64,000 nucleotides of DNA from Skeletonema tropicum (lineage: Eukaryota > Bacillariophyta > Thalassiosirophyceae > Thalassiosirales > Thalassiosiraceae). Each line of letters opens with the position of its first letter. Position 1 is the stretch's first letter. Positions 42,414-53,500 of this stretch are shown one piece after another. The DNA lies in assembly GCA_037178625.1 (NCBI GenBank), contig CM074131.1, positions 2,542,001 to 2,606,000 on the forward strand, written 5' to 3'. The notes beneath the pieces were generated by a model that was given only the letters and a program-made list of their open reading frames with translations, was not told the origin of the DNA and did no database searches. Both the position numbers and the translations under genes were made by a program.

Positions 42414-43865
42414 ATGATAAAGTTGGGTAGCATGCAGCAGCAGCAGCGACAATGGCGTCGGTTGATTCCCATCACGCTAATTCTCGTCATATGTTATCAA
42501 GATTGTCATGCATTGGCGTCATCACCAAAACAAATCATCTCACGCAGAAATGATGGCCGACTCAAGAGCTTTTCCTTTGACGAACCAAACAACAATAAGC
42601 GGGTTGGCAGTGACTCTGAAGTGAAGTTTCGATTAAGCCAAGTTGGACGTGATCTCGTTAGACCATCAGTAACGCTTGGCCATATTCAATCAGCGGTTAA
42701 GTCTACATTTCTTCCGTCTATACCAAGCAGCTCTTCCAACAATATACTACGCAACTCTGGATACTTGAAATATATTTTGTTTGACAACATTCAGGATCTT
42801 TGCACCTCACTTCGATCTGTTCTTGCTACTCAACGCATTTTAGAAGGTGTAGGAGTAGGAAGAGCAGATGCAACTGCTCTTTCAGCTACTTTGAACTTTT
42901 TGATACGTGATGGATGTGGAATGCTGGCGTCGTTACTGTTCACTTCTTATGCGGCAAGCAGTTTCAGGAGGAATGTAAAGAGATGGAAATACTTTGCAGA
43001 TATAATGGTTGATGTTGGTATAACGTTGGAGATTGTTGCTCCCTCTGTCTTGTCGTTTCCTGTGCTTAAAGGGTGGTTCTTGCCGTTGATCTGTGTTGCC
43101 AACGTTTGCAAAGCTTTGTGCGGTGTGGCTGCTGGCGCTTGTAGCGGTGCTTTCCAGCTATACTGGTCAATGACACTGATTGGAACTCAAGATGGTATTT
43201 CAGAAATTTCAGCAAAGAGTGGTGCTCAGAGAACAGTTATGGGAGGTTTGGGGCTAGTCATGGCTGGATTGTTGGCAAAGGGCCTTGGTAGCGGTCATGT
43301 TAGTCGGATTGTTTGGATTGGTTTGTACTGTGCACTAACTTCCATCCATCTCGTGGCAAATTGGTGGAGTTTGAAGTTAGTGGCGCTTGACTGGTTCAAT
43401 TCATGGAGACTACACTTTATCGTGGATCAATTTCTCCTCTCTGTTGATGGAACAGGTACCAACAAAAATGGACATGTCGTAAGTAGTCCCATGGAGGTAT
43501 CAAGAGTTGAGCCGTTGTTGTTTCTTCCAGAGCTAAAAAGAAAGAAGTCGTGTCCGATTGAAATGGGTGTATCCTTCAATCGGTTTGCTAGATTGTCCCA
43601 TCATACTTCGGCGTCTTTGCAATCAGTTCTGTCGACAAACCGAAAACAAAACTACATTCTTAGCGTGGGTCATGCAGGCAGAAAACGAGTAAAGCAAAAA
43701 CGGCGGGTATTAGTTGCATTTAGACCCGAGTGTAGCAACAGAGAAGTTGTCATGGCATACTTGCACGCTTGTATAGTAGGGCAAGAACTTGCATCGACTT
43801 CAAAGGAGCAACGCAACGATGTAGAAGAGATTGAAATAGTTAAGGATGATAGAAATGAGAGCTGA
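42414..43865 (+). CDS. RUS (ROOT UV-B SENSITIVE, DUF647) family protein
   Basis: 483 residues from the ATG at 42414. The start is a short basic, Gln-rich stretch plus a hydrophobic segment (LIPITLILVICY), possibly a signal peptide ending at HALASSP. The DUF647 core spans about 105-330: GVGRADATALSATLNFLIRD, DGCGMLASLL, WKYFADIMVDVGITLEIVAP, ANVCKALCGVAAGA, DISEISAKSGAQRTVMGG-type block. Several helices are membrane-like. Plant RUS proteins work in UV-B and vitamin B6-related signalling and in plastids; the molecular activity is unknown. Confidence 0.88.
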   Translation: MIKLGSMQQQQRQWRRLIPITLILVICYQDCHALASSPKQIISRRNDGRLKSFSFDEPNNNKRVGSDSEVKFRLSQVGRDLVRPSVTLGHIQSAVKSTFLPSIPSSSSNNILRNSGYLKYILFDNIQDLCTSLRSVLATQRILEGVGVGRADATALSATLNFLIRDGCGMLASLLFTSYAASSFRRNVKRWKYFADIMVDVGITLEIVAPSVLSFPVLKGWFLPLICVANVCKALCGVAAGACSGAFQLYWSMTLIGTQDGISEISAKSGAQRTVMGGLGLVMAGLLAKGLGSGHVSRIVWIGLYCALTSIHLVANWWSLKLVALDWFNSWRLHFIVDQFLLSVDGTGTNKNGHVVSSPMEVSRVEPLLFLPELKRKKSCPIEMGVSFNRFARLSHHTSASLQSVLSTNRKQNYILSVGHAGRKRVKQKRRVLVAFRPECSNREVVMAYLHACIVGQELASTSKEQRNDVEEIEIVKDDRNES

Positions 43866-44051
43866 GAGCAAGCTTACTGAGCTCTTTCTTCTTTTTGAAA
43901 TGAGTGCTTCGAATGCAGGTTGGAATTTGGATAGAACCGAGATTTCTACTCAAGGCTACGAGATTTGTTATGAATGAAGAAAGTTGTGCAGTGTAAAAGT
44001 AGGTGTGGTCTAAGTTCAAATAATTCAATCAGAATTGCTTTGCTGTTATAA

Positions 44052-45329
44052 TTACTCGTCCATTCCACTCAGCCAACGAACTGAATTACCTTGTAGACCA
44101 TTCACGAAGCTTTTTGCATCCATAACATTTCGTGTCGCTGGCTGAACCTTAAGCATTTCGAGGACGGACCCATCCGAACAAACTAATCGCAAGCCGTCGC
44201 CCTTCTTTGGCCCAATTTCAATAACGTTGGTGGGTTCAGCTGTCTCCTCTAATACCCTTGTTTCAACGACTTTCACTTTCACGGGATCATTTGATTCATC
44301 ATCACCAACTTGAAAGTATAGGAATGTACCTGGCCACATTGAAAAACCTCTGACACGGTTGTGACACTCCTGAGCTGACATCTTCGTTGGCCAGAGTTGC
44401 CCTTCTGATGAATCAATCATGCTTGCTTCCGCTACAAGACTTTCGTCTTGAACAGTTGCAGTGTCCATGGTGATGTCCCCCTTGATCACCTTTGGTAGTG
44501 CATCAATCAAGCTTTTTGTTCCAATATCAAATAGTGTGGGTAGCAGCGTCGTCGCCTGTTCGTTTTCATCAATCACAAGACTCTCTTGTGAAACAATAGG
44601 GCCAGCATCCATTTTTGATACAGTGAACAAGACAGACACACCTACTGGGTTGTCTCCCGCCTCCAATGATCTCTGCACCGGACTAGCTCCTCTCCAACGA
44701 GGTAGCAAACTAGGATGAATATTCAACGTACCAAATTTGGGTAGTGCCAAAAATCGTTTTGGCAAATACTGTCCATATGCTGCTGTTATACACAAATCTG
44801 GCTTCACTTCATTTTCTAATTCATCCAAGAATTCCGCATCTCTTGCTTTCTCAGGACAGAGAGTGTATATTCCGAGCTCTTCTGCGACAAGACCAACGGG
44901 AGAAGGGAATTTCTTTACCACGGCGCTTGCGCCTTTTGGGTGGTTGTGTGAACCACGCCAACGACTTCGTATTGACTATCAGGGTTTTGAGATTGTTCGT
45001 AAATCGATTTGAGAGAAGTTGCTGCCACGTCCGGTGTGCCTAGGAACAGTATTCTTGCTTTTTCGGAGGAACTGTCATCAGATGAAGACGAGTATAGACG
45101 TGAAAATGATCGAGTATTGTGTTGTAATGCAACTAATTTTGAAGCACCGTCGGCTCTTCTGAATGCGTAGGCTATGCGACGAAGGAACGCCCGATCTTGC
45201 TGCACGAGTCAAAGCACCAATCTGCTGCTGGAATCCATGACAGGGACGAAGGAGGATTGCCGCGGCCATTGAGCTGATGACGACTATTGTCGCGAGTACG
45301 TTCTTCGGCGTGGAGGCAGCGGATCTCAT
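44052..45329 (-). CDS. Methionyl-tRNA formyltransferase, organellar, frame broken
   Basis: The C-terminal 289 codons (44921-44052) are intact: TAAYGQYLPKRFL, TLNIHPSLLPRWRGASPVQ with the catalytic Asn-His, DAGPI, and the C-terminal domain (QLWPTKMSAQECHNRVRGF). The upstream part lies in other frames: KARILFLGTPDVAATSL (before 44969), then the typical TQPPKRR motif in a third frame at 44911-44949. A signal-peptide-like start (MRSAASTPKNVLATIVV, ending CHGFQQ) begins at 45329 in yet another register. At least three single-base frame changes are therefore needed to read one protein. The enzyme formylates initiator Met-tRNA in plastids or mitochondria. Either sequence errors or a decaying gene. 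Confidence 0.8.
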
Positions 45330-45524
45330 GATTTTTTGAGGAGGAAATGGCAGGAGAAGCAAGGGTGAACGTCAGAACGCGCCAAAAATTAGAGCACGCA
45401 CGCTAAGGATAGATAAGTATTATGTAAAGATAGATTATTTTACAATTTTACATAGCGTTCGTGAAATACTGTATTGTACTCTGGCTCTACTGGCTGTTGG
45501 CTGTTGTACATAATCCAATCCACC

Positions 45525-46149
45525 ATGATGACATCCAGATCCGTAGTTGCGATAGTTGTTGCACTGTGCATCAGCGCAAATGCTCTGGTGCCAAATGTTC
45601 ATACTACTCCAAACTCACGTCGTGAAGTTTTGGGGCGGGCAGCGTCTTCAGTTCTAGCACCTCTTGTGATCGGCACGCTTCCTGCTAACGCTCTCGAGGG
45701 ATGCAAAGGAAATTCACATAACTGCATCCGTACAAAGTGGGTAGCTCCGTCATCCATTACTACTCCATCTGAGGTTGCTCAGACGATTCGTGATGTACTT
45801 AACACTTACCCACAGAAGGGTCAAGCGGGGGTTGATTGCAATGGCTGGAGGATAACGAAGGATGCTTTGGAATCAGATTCGGCCATCATCACTTTGGAGT
45901 TTAAATCATGTGTAGGACCAGCAGCTCTGGCGATAAACTTTGGACAGCCATTCATAGATGATTTGAAGTTGGAAATTGGTAAAGATGCAACAACTGGTAA
46001 CATGACTGGTGAATGTGCTAAGTAAGAGTAGAATGGGAAGCACTGATGTGTCTGTAAATAGGAAGCGTTTGATATATTTGGGGAACCAGTTGAAAGAGAA
46101 GGGATGGAGTGTACCAGATCCAAAGTATCCATATGAAATGTCAGCTTAA
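45525..46149 (+). CDS. DUF1499-like thylakoid-lumen protein, frame broken near the end
   Basis: From the ATG at 45525 the frame runs to a stop at 46025. A signal peptide (VVAIVVALCISANA) is followed by a twin-arginine lumen signal (SRREVLGRAASS, hydrophobic core, cleavage after PANA). The mature part starts with CKGNSHNCIRTKW and has YPQKGQAGVDCNGW, a DUF1499-like pattern. The expected end (SRMGSTDVSVNRKRL... then a short tail to TAA at 46149) lies in the next frame from 46021. A 40-nt GT-AG intron (46022-46061) would also restore the frame but would delete the conserved S-R-x-G...NRKR block, so a one-base indel is more likely. The divergent start of the formyltransferase is 195 bp away. Confidence 0.65.
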
Positions 46150-46334
46150 AGCAGGAGAGGTGAATGCAACAAACTGAATGGGTTCAGATGACGTGCTCAA
46201 ATTGTCTCTCAAGAAGTACAATGTATCATACATCGTCATAGTCAATTGTTGAAGAAATAAAAGCAATCACTGTGTTGTTCTAGCCTTGCTAATATCTTGA
46301 TTGCCTATCAACGAAGTACTCCCCATAAATCAGT

Positions 46335-46360
46335 AGACTCTCTCTCTCTCTCTAGAGTCT
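46335..46360. repeat. AGACTC(TC)n...GAGTCT dyad downstream of DUF1499-like gene
   Basis: A CT run closed by TCTAGAGTCT forms a small inverted repeat (AGACTC/GAGTCT). Relatives are at 37160 and 48233. Confidence 0.55.
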
Positions 46361-46424
46361 AGAAATGTGTTTCTTGAGAGAAAGTATTGTAGTACAATAA
46401 GCGAATTAGATCCGGACAGACGTG

Positions 46425-46869
46425 AAATTTGGTGTTTCGAGCACATTTTTTGACCATGGCCGCCGCAGAGCCTACTCTATAGCTTTGGCCAAAATCTTAA
46501 ATCTGCCACAAGTGCTTTTATGGAGGAACAAGTGATAGAGTCGTATTCTTCTATATCTCAGGAGATGAGCAATGCACGTTTGGGTTCCATATCTCAGATG
46601 TGCTCCACAAAATTGGCATCTACATTTGCTAGTAAAATCGTCTAACTACTGGACAAAATTGTTAGAGAGAATTACTAGCAAAATCTAAATGGGCGTATCT
46701 CTGCGAAAAAAATGAATATTTGCTTGGTTCCTTGATTCGACTCACTCGTATGATCATCACCAAAAAGGTTGTACCATTGGTTTGGTACGAATATCGCTGT
46801 TTGTGATTTTGGCCTCCGTAGTAAAAGTCATTTTTATCATGGTTGTTTTGTGAGTGAAACACCAAAATT
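46425..46869. mobile_element. Imperfect palindromic (foldback) element, about 445 bp
   Basis: AAATTTGGTGTTTC at 46425-46438 is inverted at 46856-46869 (gaaacaccaaaatt). Further inverted matches lie inward: ccatgg/ccatga, ggccaaaat on both sides, and tttgctagtaaaat/attactagcaaaat around the centre near 46650. No gene inside. A TACGTAGGAATT motif lies just outside the right end. Confidence 0.6.
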
Positions 46870-47062
46870 CCTACTTGGGGGCCTACGTAGGAATTATACT
46901 AGGAAAAAATCATCTAAATCGCTTATCTAAAATACTCTCTAGAGCAGAGCTCAGTGAGAATGTAATGAAGATACTTTCTTTCTCTTTCTCCCTCTTCGCC
47001 TTTCACCTCCCCGAAAATTCCACCTTTTTTCATCTGCATCGTCAACAAAATCAACGCAAACC

Positions 47063-47899
47063 ATGATGTCCGCTACCGTTGCACGTAGAGCTCAGCGCTC
47101 CCTTTCATTACTCGCCAAGAGGGCGCTGTCTACACCTGCGGCTGCTCCAACGAGGCAGGCCCCCTCTGCAAAGGCTCTCGCTGTGGCAGAGTTCGATTCC
47201 GAATATGTGCAAAACCAAGCCCACTTGGAGGGAGAAAAATCGGAAATTCAAAAATACCAGGAGGAGATTAGCGCCATCGATCCCCATGCTGTATTCGCCG
47301 TGACAACTCCTTTGCCCGACCCAGTTCTTCCTGAGAATAAGTCCGAAATTGCTGCCTTGGATCCTGCTCATAAAAATCAGATCCCATTAACCCCTGAGGG
47401 CGACGAAAAAATCGTCGTCATAAAACAGGAGCAAGCCAAGTGGCCTGGACAGTCCCCCCTCGGTAAAGAGCAGGCGTGGGTCATCTCCTTCCAAGATCAG
47501 GGTGAAACCGCCGAAACCTGGAACAACCCTCTCATGGGATGGGTGAGCAGTGCCGATCCTTTGGCCAACAACATGCGTCTCCAAATGTCGTTCGATACAG
47601 CTGCGGATGCCAAATACTTTGCAGAGAAACGTGGGTGGAAATTTATTATTGAGGCTCCCATCATTCGAAAGGGAAGAGATGATGATGCTCAGTATCAAGA
47701 TGTATTCTTGCCCCAGGCTGTGGCGGGGGCAGTAAAGAGGGAGGGACATAAGTGTGATCACTGGTACCGTGATGCGGCTGGAGCTAGTCACTACTTCCGT
47801 CCGTTGAAGTATCATGGAGATGGAACAGTGAGGCAACATGGTCCTGATAGGGAGGCTGCTGTAGCCAAGGATGCTGAAAGTTACTACAAAATGCGTTAG
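47063..47899 (+). CDS. NADH:ubiquinone oxidoreductase subunit NDUFS4 (complex I)
   Basis: 278 residues. The Arg/Ser/Ala-rich N-terminus (VARRAQRSLSLLAKRALST) is a mitochondrial targeting sequence. The NDUFS4 core is WNNPLMGWVSSADPLANNMRLQMSF...AKYFAEKRGWKFIIE, matching the NPLMGW and A-x-x-FAEK-x-GW signature. Compared with the usual family (about 175 residues) there are extra segments: an N-terminal region of about 100 residues, and after the core a stretch (KREGHKCDHWYRDAAGASHYFRPLKYHGDG) found in protist versions. It belongs to the peripheral arm of complex I. Intronless. Confidence 0.88.
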   Translation: MMSATVARRAQRSLSLLAKRALSTPAAAPTRQAPSAKALAVAEFDSEYVQNQAHLEGEKSEIQKYQEEISAIDPHAVFAVTTPLPDPVLPENKSEIAALDPAHKNQIPLTPEGDEKIVVIKQEQAKWPGQSPLGKEQAWVISFQDQGETAETWNNPLMGWVSSADPLANNMRLQMSFDTAADAKYFAEKRGWKFIIEAPIIRKGRDDDAQYQDVFLPQAVAGAVKREGHKCDHWYRDAAGASHYFRPLKYHGDGTVRQHGPDREAAVAKDAESYYKMR

Positions 47900-48470
47900 A
47901 GGTGAGCGGGGGGAGGACTTGATAGGGGGGGGGTGTTGGGTCGATTTTAACGCTACTCAATTTCCTTAAGTACTTATTGCTGAGAAAAGTTTATCTGGCA
48001 AGAGGAAAATGAGGGCCAAGCGTCTGGACAATAGAGTGGAGATAGAAACACGTTGTTTCTTTCTCATGATTAACATGTAACAAAAGTAAATTACGGACCA
48101 TTTTATGATTGATTGGTGGCGGCTCAACTTTTTCTAGTCAAGTCATAAGCATAAATGAATTGTTAGACTGAGAATCTATCTATTGAGCATCTTCATCTAG
48201 AGAGTCCAATACCCTAAACACACAAATCCCAACTCTATCTATCTCTCTAGAGAGTCCTCGGTTGGGAAAACTGAAAGTTGGATTTGATTTTAGACACACT
48301 CCTTCTCCTTTCAAAATGCAAAGTACAATATTATGATATATAGCTTATTATCTCAGTTGGGTTAAAAACAAAAGTGACTACCCACATACTACATACAAAG
48401 CATTGACAAGCAAAGCAAAAGGCAAAAGCAAAAGGCAAGCGGGCGGTCAACCAAAAAGGAGTAAAACCTT
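47900..48470. other. Intergenic, no gene seen
   Basis: Contains a G-rich run just after the NDUFS4 stop (agggggggggtgttg near 47925) and a CT/TCTAGAGAG tract at 48233-48257. Nothing else recognised. Confidence 0.5.
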
Positions 48471-48544
48471 TACCGCTACTGGGACATCGAACCCAGGTAT
48501 CCTGCGTGAAAGGCAAGTATGATAACCACCTACATCATAGCGGA
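48471..48544 (-). tRNA. tRNA-Glu (UUC), probably defective
   Basis: Read on the minus strand: acceptor TCCGCTA/TAGCGG, D-arm GATGTAGGTGGTTATC, anticodon arm CTTGC-CTTTCAC-GCAGG with anticodon TTC, and T-arm CTGGG...CCCAG. The T-loop has 8 nt (TTCGATGT) instead of 7 and the first acceptor pair is T:T. It is closely related to the intact Glu-CUC gene 0.8 kb away. A one-base insertion makes it doubtful as a working tRNA, unless it is a sequence error. Confidence 0.7.
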
Positions 48545-49309
48545 GCTGACAGAATTCAAACAGACCTTTGAATATAAATTCATTATAAGTGTTAGAAAGT
48601 GTCTATTTTCTGCCTGTGGTGCCAAACTTTGTCTGCAAACGGATCACTCTTTCCTTGAAAATATGTTTCAAATCACTAGTTAATGATTCCCGGACATCAT
48701 CTGGTTTGAATCAGCTGTGATTTGTATTTCGCACATGACTGATTCTGGTTGTCATTCTGGTTTGCTGATCGGTAGGCTTTCTTCCTATCAATGACTTGGT
48801 ATCATCATAAGTACCTGCATTCACTTGTAGGTCATTTGTCTCACGTCAAATAAAAAGTATTCTAGTAATCTGTTGTTATCTGGTGATAAGAAGATCGCTA
48901 AGATTCAACCGGCAGGACCTAAAAAAGCATTGATCAAGGGTAAATAAATAGGGTATGTCACAAAGAGTGTGACGCTTACCGTCTGGTGGTCAAACTCAAA
49001 CTGTGACACGAAGGCATTTTTTACATATTCCTACGTTGTACCTAGTACTGTGCAGAAATGTGCAGGAAACACATACAAATTTACCTTCGTAATAGTGGCG
49101 TTACGACTTTGGTTCCCTATAGTTGAGTCTCGCTTGCCTTGTCGTTTCCCGTCATTGAAAGCTCAACTGATCATTCACCGCCCAAGGCAACGGCAACCAT
49201 GGTCCACTGCCGATCACCAAAAACTAGTCTGTCAGATCATCCAGCGGACGATCAAAAATCGATATTGCAGACAGCCTGCTTGCAGTTAAGGTGAAGCAAA
49301 AATTATACT
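48545..49309. other. Intergenic between tRNA genes, no gene seen
   Basis: No supported coding region or repeat; a TTCCTACG motif is at 49027. Confidence 0.45.
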
Positions 49310-49381
49310 TCCGATACTGGGACTCGAACCCAGGTATGCCGCGTGAGAGGCGGCTATGATAACCACCTACATCATATCGGA
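49310..49381 (-). tRNA. tRNA-Glu (CUC)
   Basis: 72 nt on the minus strand with a complete cloverleaf: acceptor TCCGATA/TATCGGA, D-arm with GGTGG, anticodon stem GCCGC/GCGGC with loop CTCTCAC (anticodon CTC), and T-arm CTGGG-TTCGAGT-CCCAG. No intron. Confidence 0.95.
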
Positions 49382-49382
49382 G

Positions 49383-49453
49383 TGCGCCAGCCGAGAATCG
49401 AACTCGGGGCCCAACGATGGCAACGTTGGATTTTACCACTAAACCACTGGCAC
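49383..49453 (-). tRNA. tRNA-Gly (GCC)
   Basis: 71 nt including the discriminator base, one nucleotide from the tRNA-Glu gene on the same strand. Acceptor GTGCCAG/CTGGCGC (one T-G pair), anticodon stem CAACG/CGTTG with loop TTGCCAT (anticodon GCC), T-arm CCGAG-TTCGATT-CTCGG. Confidence 0.95.
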
Positions 49454-49898
49454 GATTCTGACAGTGGCGGTCGTTGTAACGTACATAAATTTTGAATACA
49501 GTCCTCAATCAATAAATATCTCCATCTTCGACGGCTGAAAAAAATGACTAATGACACTTCATCAGCACTTCATCATGAACTAACTCCAGACTAACTCCTC
49601 AGCAAGCTTTCAATATTGTACCCTTGATTGTACCAGCATTGCAGTCAAAGGATAAAGATACGTTGATCATTGGAACTTTCGCAGCCTTGCTGTTGTCTAC
49701 TCTTATTCTTCCTTGGTGAACCTACTTGGAGCTGGACATCAATTTTTGGCAGTGACAATCCGAAGGAAAGTGACACAGCATACATCAAGAGGATTTGTCT
49801 TGGAGTATGGTAATCATTCCTACACTCGTCGTCCAGCAAAAGATCGTATTGTTATCTTGACCTGAGTATATCAGGTAAGAAATGGTTTAAGACACTAA

Positions 49899-50274
49899 GA
49901 ACATCAAAATTATGCCCTCTGCAATTCAACCCAACTGCATGAGGTGGGTGCTAAAATCCGAAGAGGGCAAAAACTATTCATCCTCCACAATAACCCTGAT
50001 GGCTTCCTTGGAGTGAAGTGGCAGGGAAAATATCATCTTGCCTACATAAGGGAAAGTTGGGATCCAGCTACGAATCAATTCACAGTTAACTGGAATAGAA
50101 AGGGGAAATCATCGCAAACTGTGGAAACTCTCAGATATCCAGATCAAGTCTTGGAAATGGACATTGTCAATTCGAAAGTTACAGTAGATGACGATTCCCA
50201 CCACGGCAATTTGTGGACAGCAGAGGTGGTTGACTTGCTCCAGTGTGACTTCATCAATGTTAAAGTGAAGTGGG
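49899..50274 (+). pseudogene. Host gene fragment A, interrupted by LTR element A
   Basis: Open for about 125 codons, with no ATG at its start, so this is an internal or splice-joined exon. It reads GAKIRRGQKLFIL, GVKWQGKYHLAYIRESW, WTAEVVDLLQCDFINVKVKW: short strand-like blocks with Trp and Lys, of the kind seen in chromo/Tudor-like folds, but I cannot name it. Coding stops exactly at the LTR of element A; fragment B continues after the second target copy, one base out of frame. Confidence 0.5.
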
Positions 50275-50545
50275 TGTCACAAGCAAATAGGACCGGTATT
50301 GATTGTGCAACTAGAGCCAGAAGAGACCACTAGGAACACGGATATCATGGTGACTAAGCTTAAGAGCTAAAGAAGAAGAGTGGGCTATTCCCAAAGGTGA
50401 TGAAGGAGCACCAACGTGCGACGCCATCTTGTGTGAGAGGATCAATCACGGGTTCTTACCGTGGTTGCTACTTGACACGTGTGAACAGGAAGAATGACTG
50501 TCGTAACGGTATTGGAATACCGGAAGAGAGTCATATCCTGTGACA
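50275..50545 (-). repeat. LTR of element A, uninterrupted copy
   Basis: 271 bp, TGTCAC...GTGACA. It holds the intact sequence (gggctattcccaaaggtgatg near 50383) that is split by the small transposon in the other LTR, so it serves as the empty-site reference. Confidence 0.9.
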
Positions 50546-53500
50546 CCCCCGAACTTGTGTGAACCAAAAACGAGCTGTCAAGACTGGAAAACCCATGGCA
50601 AGCCATCCGGATAAAAAACCAGTCTAACAGATAGAAACCAAAACCCAACTTGGGAAAAAAAGACCTCCAGGCAATGTCAATTTCGATCGAATCAAGGACG
50701 TAAGTTCTTTTGTGATATTAGAGCAACCAAATGTACTTTCCTTGACATCGGTTGTGTGTGCATAGGATTTGGCCAAGACGTCGTTGTTCAACGTTCAGTT
50801 TCCATTTCCAATTCGAATAATTTCTCTATACACACCCCCTGTACTCCTCAATACTATGGGGTCTTTATCAATTGTTGTAGCGCTCACTAGACTAAACTAA
50901 CTGAGGCTCGTTTTTGTATCGTACAGTTCCTTTCGTGTCAACTTCAGTCGCTTGAAGAAGAGACCTCCGTTGGAGTCTCTGCTTTCGGCAGATTTAAGAC
51001 TTTAAAAACGGCTAGATCAAAGCCTACGAACCAAATCAGTATTTGGGATCGCGACGCTTCGAAGTTCTTTCGAGCGTTTGGAACTATCCACCAATTTCTT
51101 TCGGCAGCGGCCATCCTGGCGACCAGAGTATAACAAGTGTCTATCTTGGACAACGCTTTACTGGCTTCGCAAGGCTGCGTTAAACGGTGTGGTACGAAGA
51201 GACCAGATTGTCTTCCGGCTGCATTCGGATTTGACGATCGGGCTGCATCAACAGGTTCACAAGTGACTCTGTTTTTGCGGCAGTAGTACTGCGGTGGGTG
51301 CATTGTAATTGTAACAAGTACATATTGCACTCCGTCCAGAGAGGTTGTATCATCTCTGTATTCTTGAATATCGTGACTTACGTGTTGGAAGAGTATCACT
51401 GGCTTCATGTGCATTCATCACTTCTGCCTAAAACGATTTAATCAAGAGTCTTGAAGAACAGGTAGAGAGTCCGCTTGAACTTCACTTGAAGTGTGAGAAG
51501 AGGAGTCACTCTATCTCGCGGATTCACCAACATCCCGTTCGAATCTTTGGTAGTGGGAAAGTCAACCACTTTGAACGAGCCGTGGAAGGTCGATCATAGT
51601 TTCACACATAATAATGGCAATTTGAATGTTGCAAAGGGGTAAGCGCATCCTGAGCTCCCTCCTCAGCCTTCTTTGGCACCTCTACCTCAATCGAATCTAA
51701 TATCAGATCAGACGATAGGGCAACAACAACTGCATGCACAACTGCATAACTTCCTGATAAAATAAGCGTACTTGCATCAGTACCTGTCAGAACCTCGTTG
51801 ACGTAAAGTGCGTTCTTACGATCCATCGGCCTAAGGCACAAAACGGTCGTGATATACCAGATCCCCTAAGCAAGGTCTTGGATCTTGGATTGAAGAGCTG
51901 CCGGAATCACCACAGAGGTATCTCCTTTTGCATCGTTGCATAGGCTCTGCATACATCATCTCTGTCGAAGATCATTAGAATATTTCTCGATCCCATTAGA
52001 ATGTTGCGGCAGGTCCAGGAACATACGTAGCTAGCTTTGCTTCATCAACGTTTATATCAGAACACTATCTTCTACTTCCATGTCGTGTGTGACTATGCGC
52101 AGTCACAAGAGCTTACCATTTGTCTTCGTCATCTTTAGATCAGCCACTCAAAGAGCTGCTGTCTTCCCAAGTCTGCATTATAACAGCGCACTCCAATGAG
52201 CTGCTGTCGGTACCTCTTCCTTTGTAGGTGTGGCATGTGTCGTGAAGGATGACGCTGTCAAACGCTGGTAATGTATGTACTACTTTCCTTTACGCTGAAG
52301 CATCACACCCTCGACCACTGAGGATCTCAACTGAGGCAGCGCAGCCTCGCTAGCACTAGCCCCGTCGCAGTCGTAATATCTTCCCCTTGCAATTAGTTTG
52401 AGGTTGATTTGATAAATATGAGTAGAGATTGTCTCCCGGAGGGTATGGCGGCCCTCGCCCTGTCTTTAGACCGGAAGAACTCCAGGCACAAATGCCGAGA
52501 GGAGGTGATAGCACATTACTCACCCGCACTCCGACACGCGCCCTTGAACTTCTTTTCGAAGTTCAAGCTTCATCACTTCATCTCCTGTTGTGCACCACGA
52601 CAGATGCCAGTCGATGAGTGTCTTCAAGAATCGATACTCCCCCAAGCCTTGCGCTTGAATGAAGTAAGCTCAGCCAAAATGCCGATCAACTCTGAATTTG
52701 GAAACGCCTTAGACATGCATCTAGTCGCTGGCGATTGAACATGGGAACGCTTCCTTGTTTGGTCAGCATCCCTCCTCCCCGTACCATATTGACCGAATTT
52801 CGAGGAGGCCCCACATTTGCCACTAAAAGCAGCGGAGCAGATCTATTGGTAGTCTTGGTACAACACACAAGAACTAAGATGGCAACCACCATCGTCGAAA
52901 GAACAATTTCCAGATGGTGTATCCAAGTGTTAGTCACTTCCTGGGCATGGTAAGTGTCTTTTGCAGCATTTACTTGGAAGCCTCGAGAACTGCCTTGAGC
53001 ACGCTTCTCTCTTATTTGATCATTATTACCTGCGTTGTGTACACCAAACAACAGGTCGTTCCGATAGAGTTAAACACTTTCTCATCATGTATTACAACAT
53101 TTCAGTAGAAGATGTCCGGGTGCAAGTGTAGCTCCCTCGATGGCCTGCTCTGTACTGAACCCTCCATGACGCAGGCTTGGCGAGCTCTGTCCCATCTGAG
53201 TATCCAATAATCAGGTCACCGAACTATGAACGAAATTTACCATCAGCCGATGAATGTCTCAAGTGCATTGGAAGAAGGTGAACCTCCCGAAACACGGTGA
53301 GCAGTCGGCTACGGATCTCAGCCACTCTCGGACTGTAGGACGAGCATTGAGCAAGCAGCCAGCTTTCTCGCAAGTCCTCCACTAGTTGTCTTCAACAACA
53401 GCGGTTTAGAAGGACGATGTCTTGTAGTTATCATCTCGTTGTGCTGGTATGCGCCTGTTTGCGACCCTGCCTTGATTTCCGCATGTGCTTTTCCACTTGC

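Noticed and set aside
46022..46061. 40-nt intron in the DUF1499-like gene
   Set aside because: Sites fit GT-AG, but the intron would be very short and would remove the conserved S-R-x-G...NRKR block that is open in the next frame. A one-base indel explains more.
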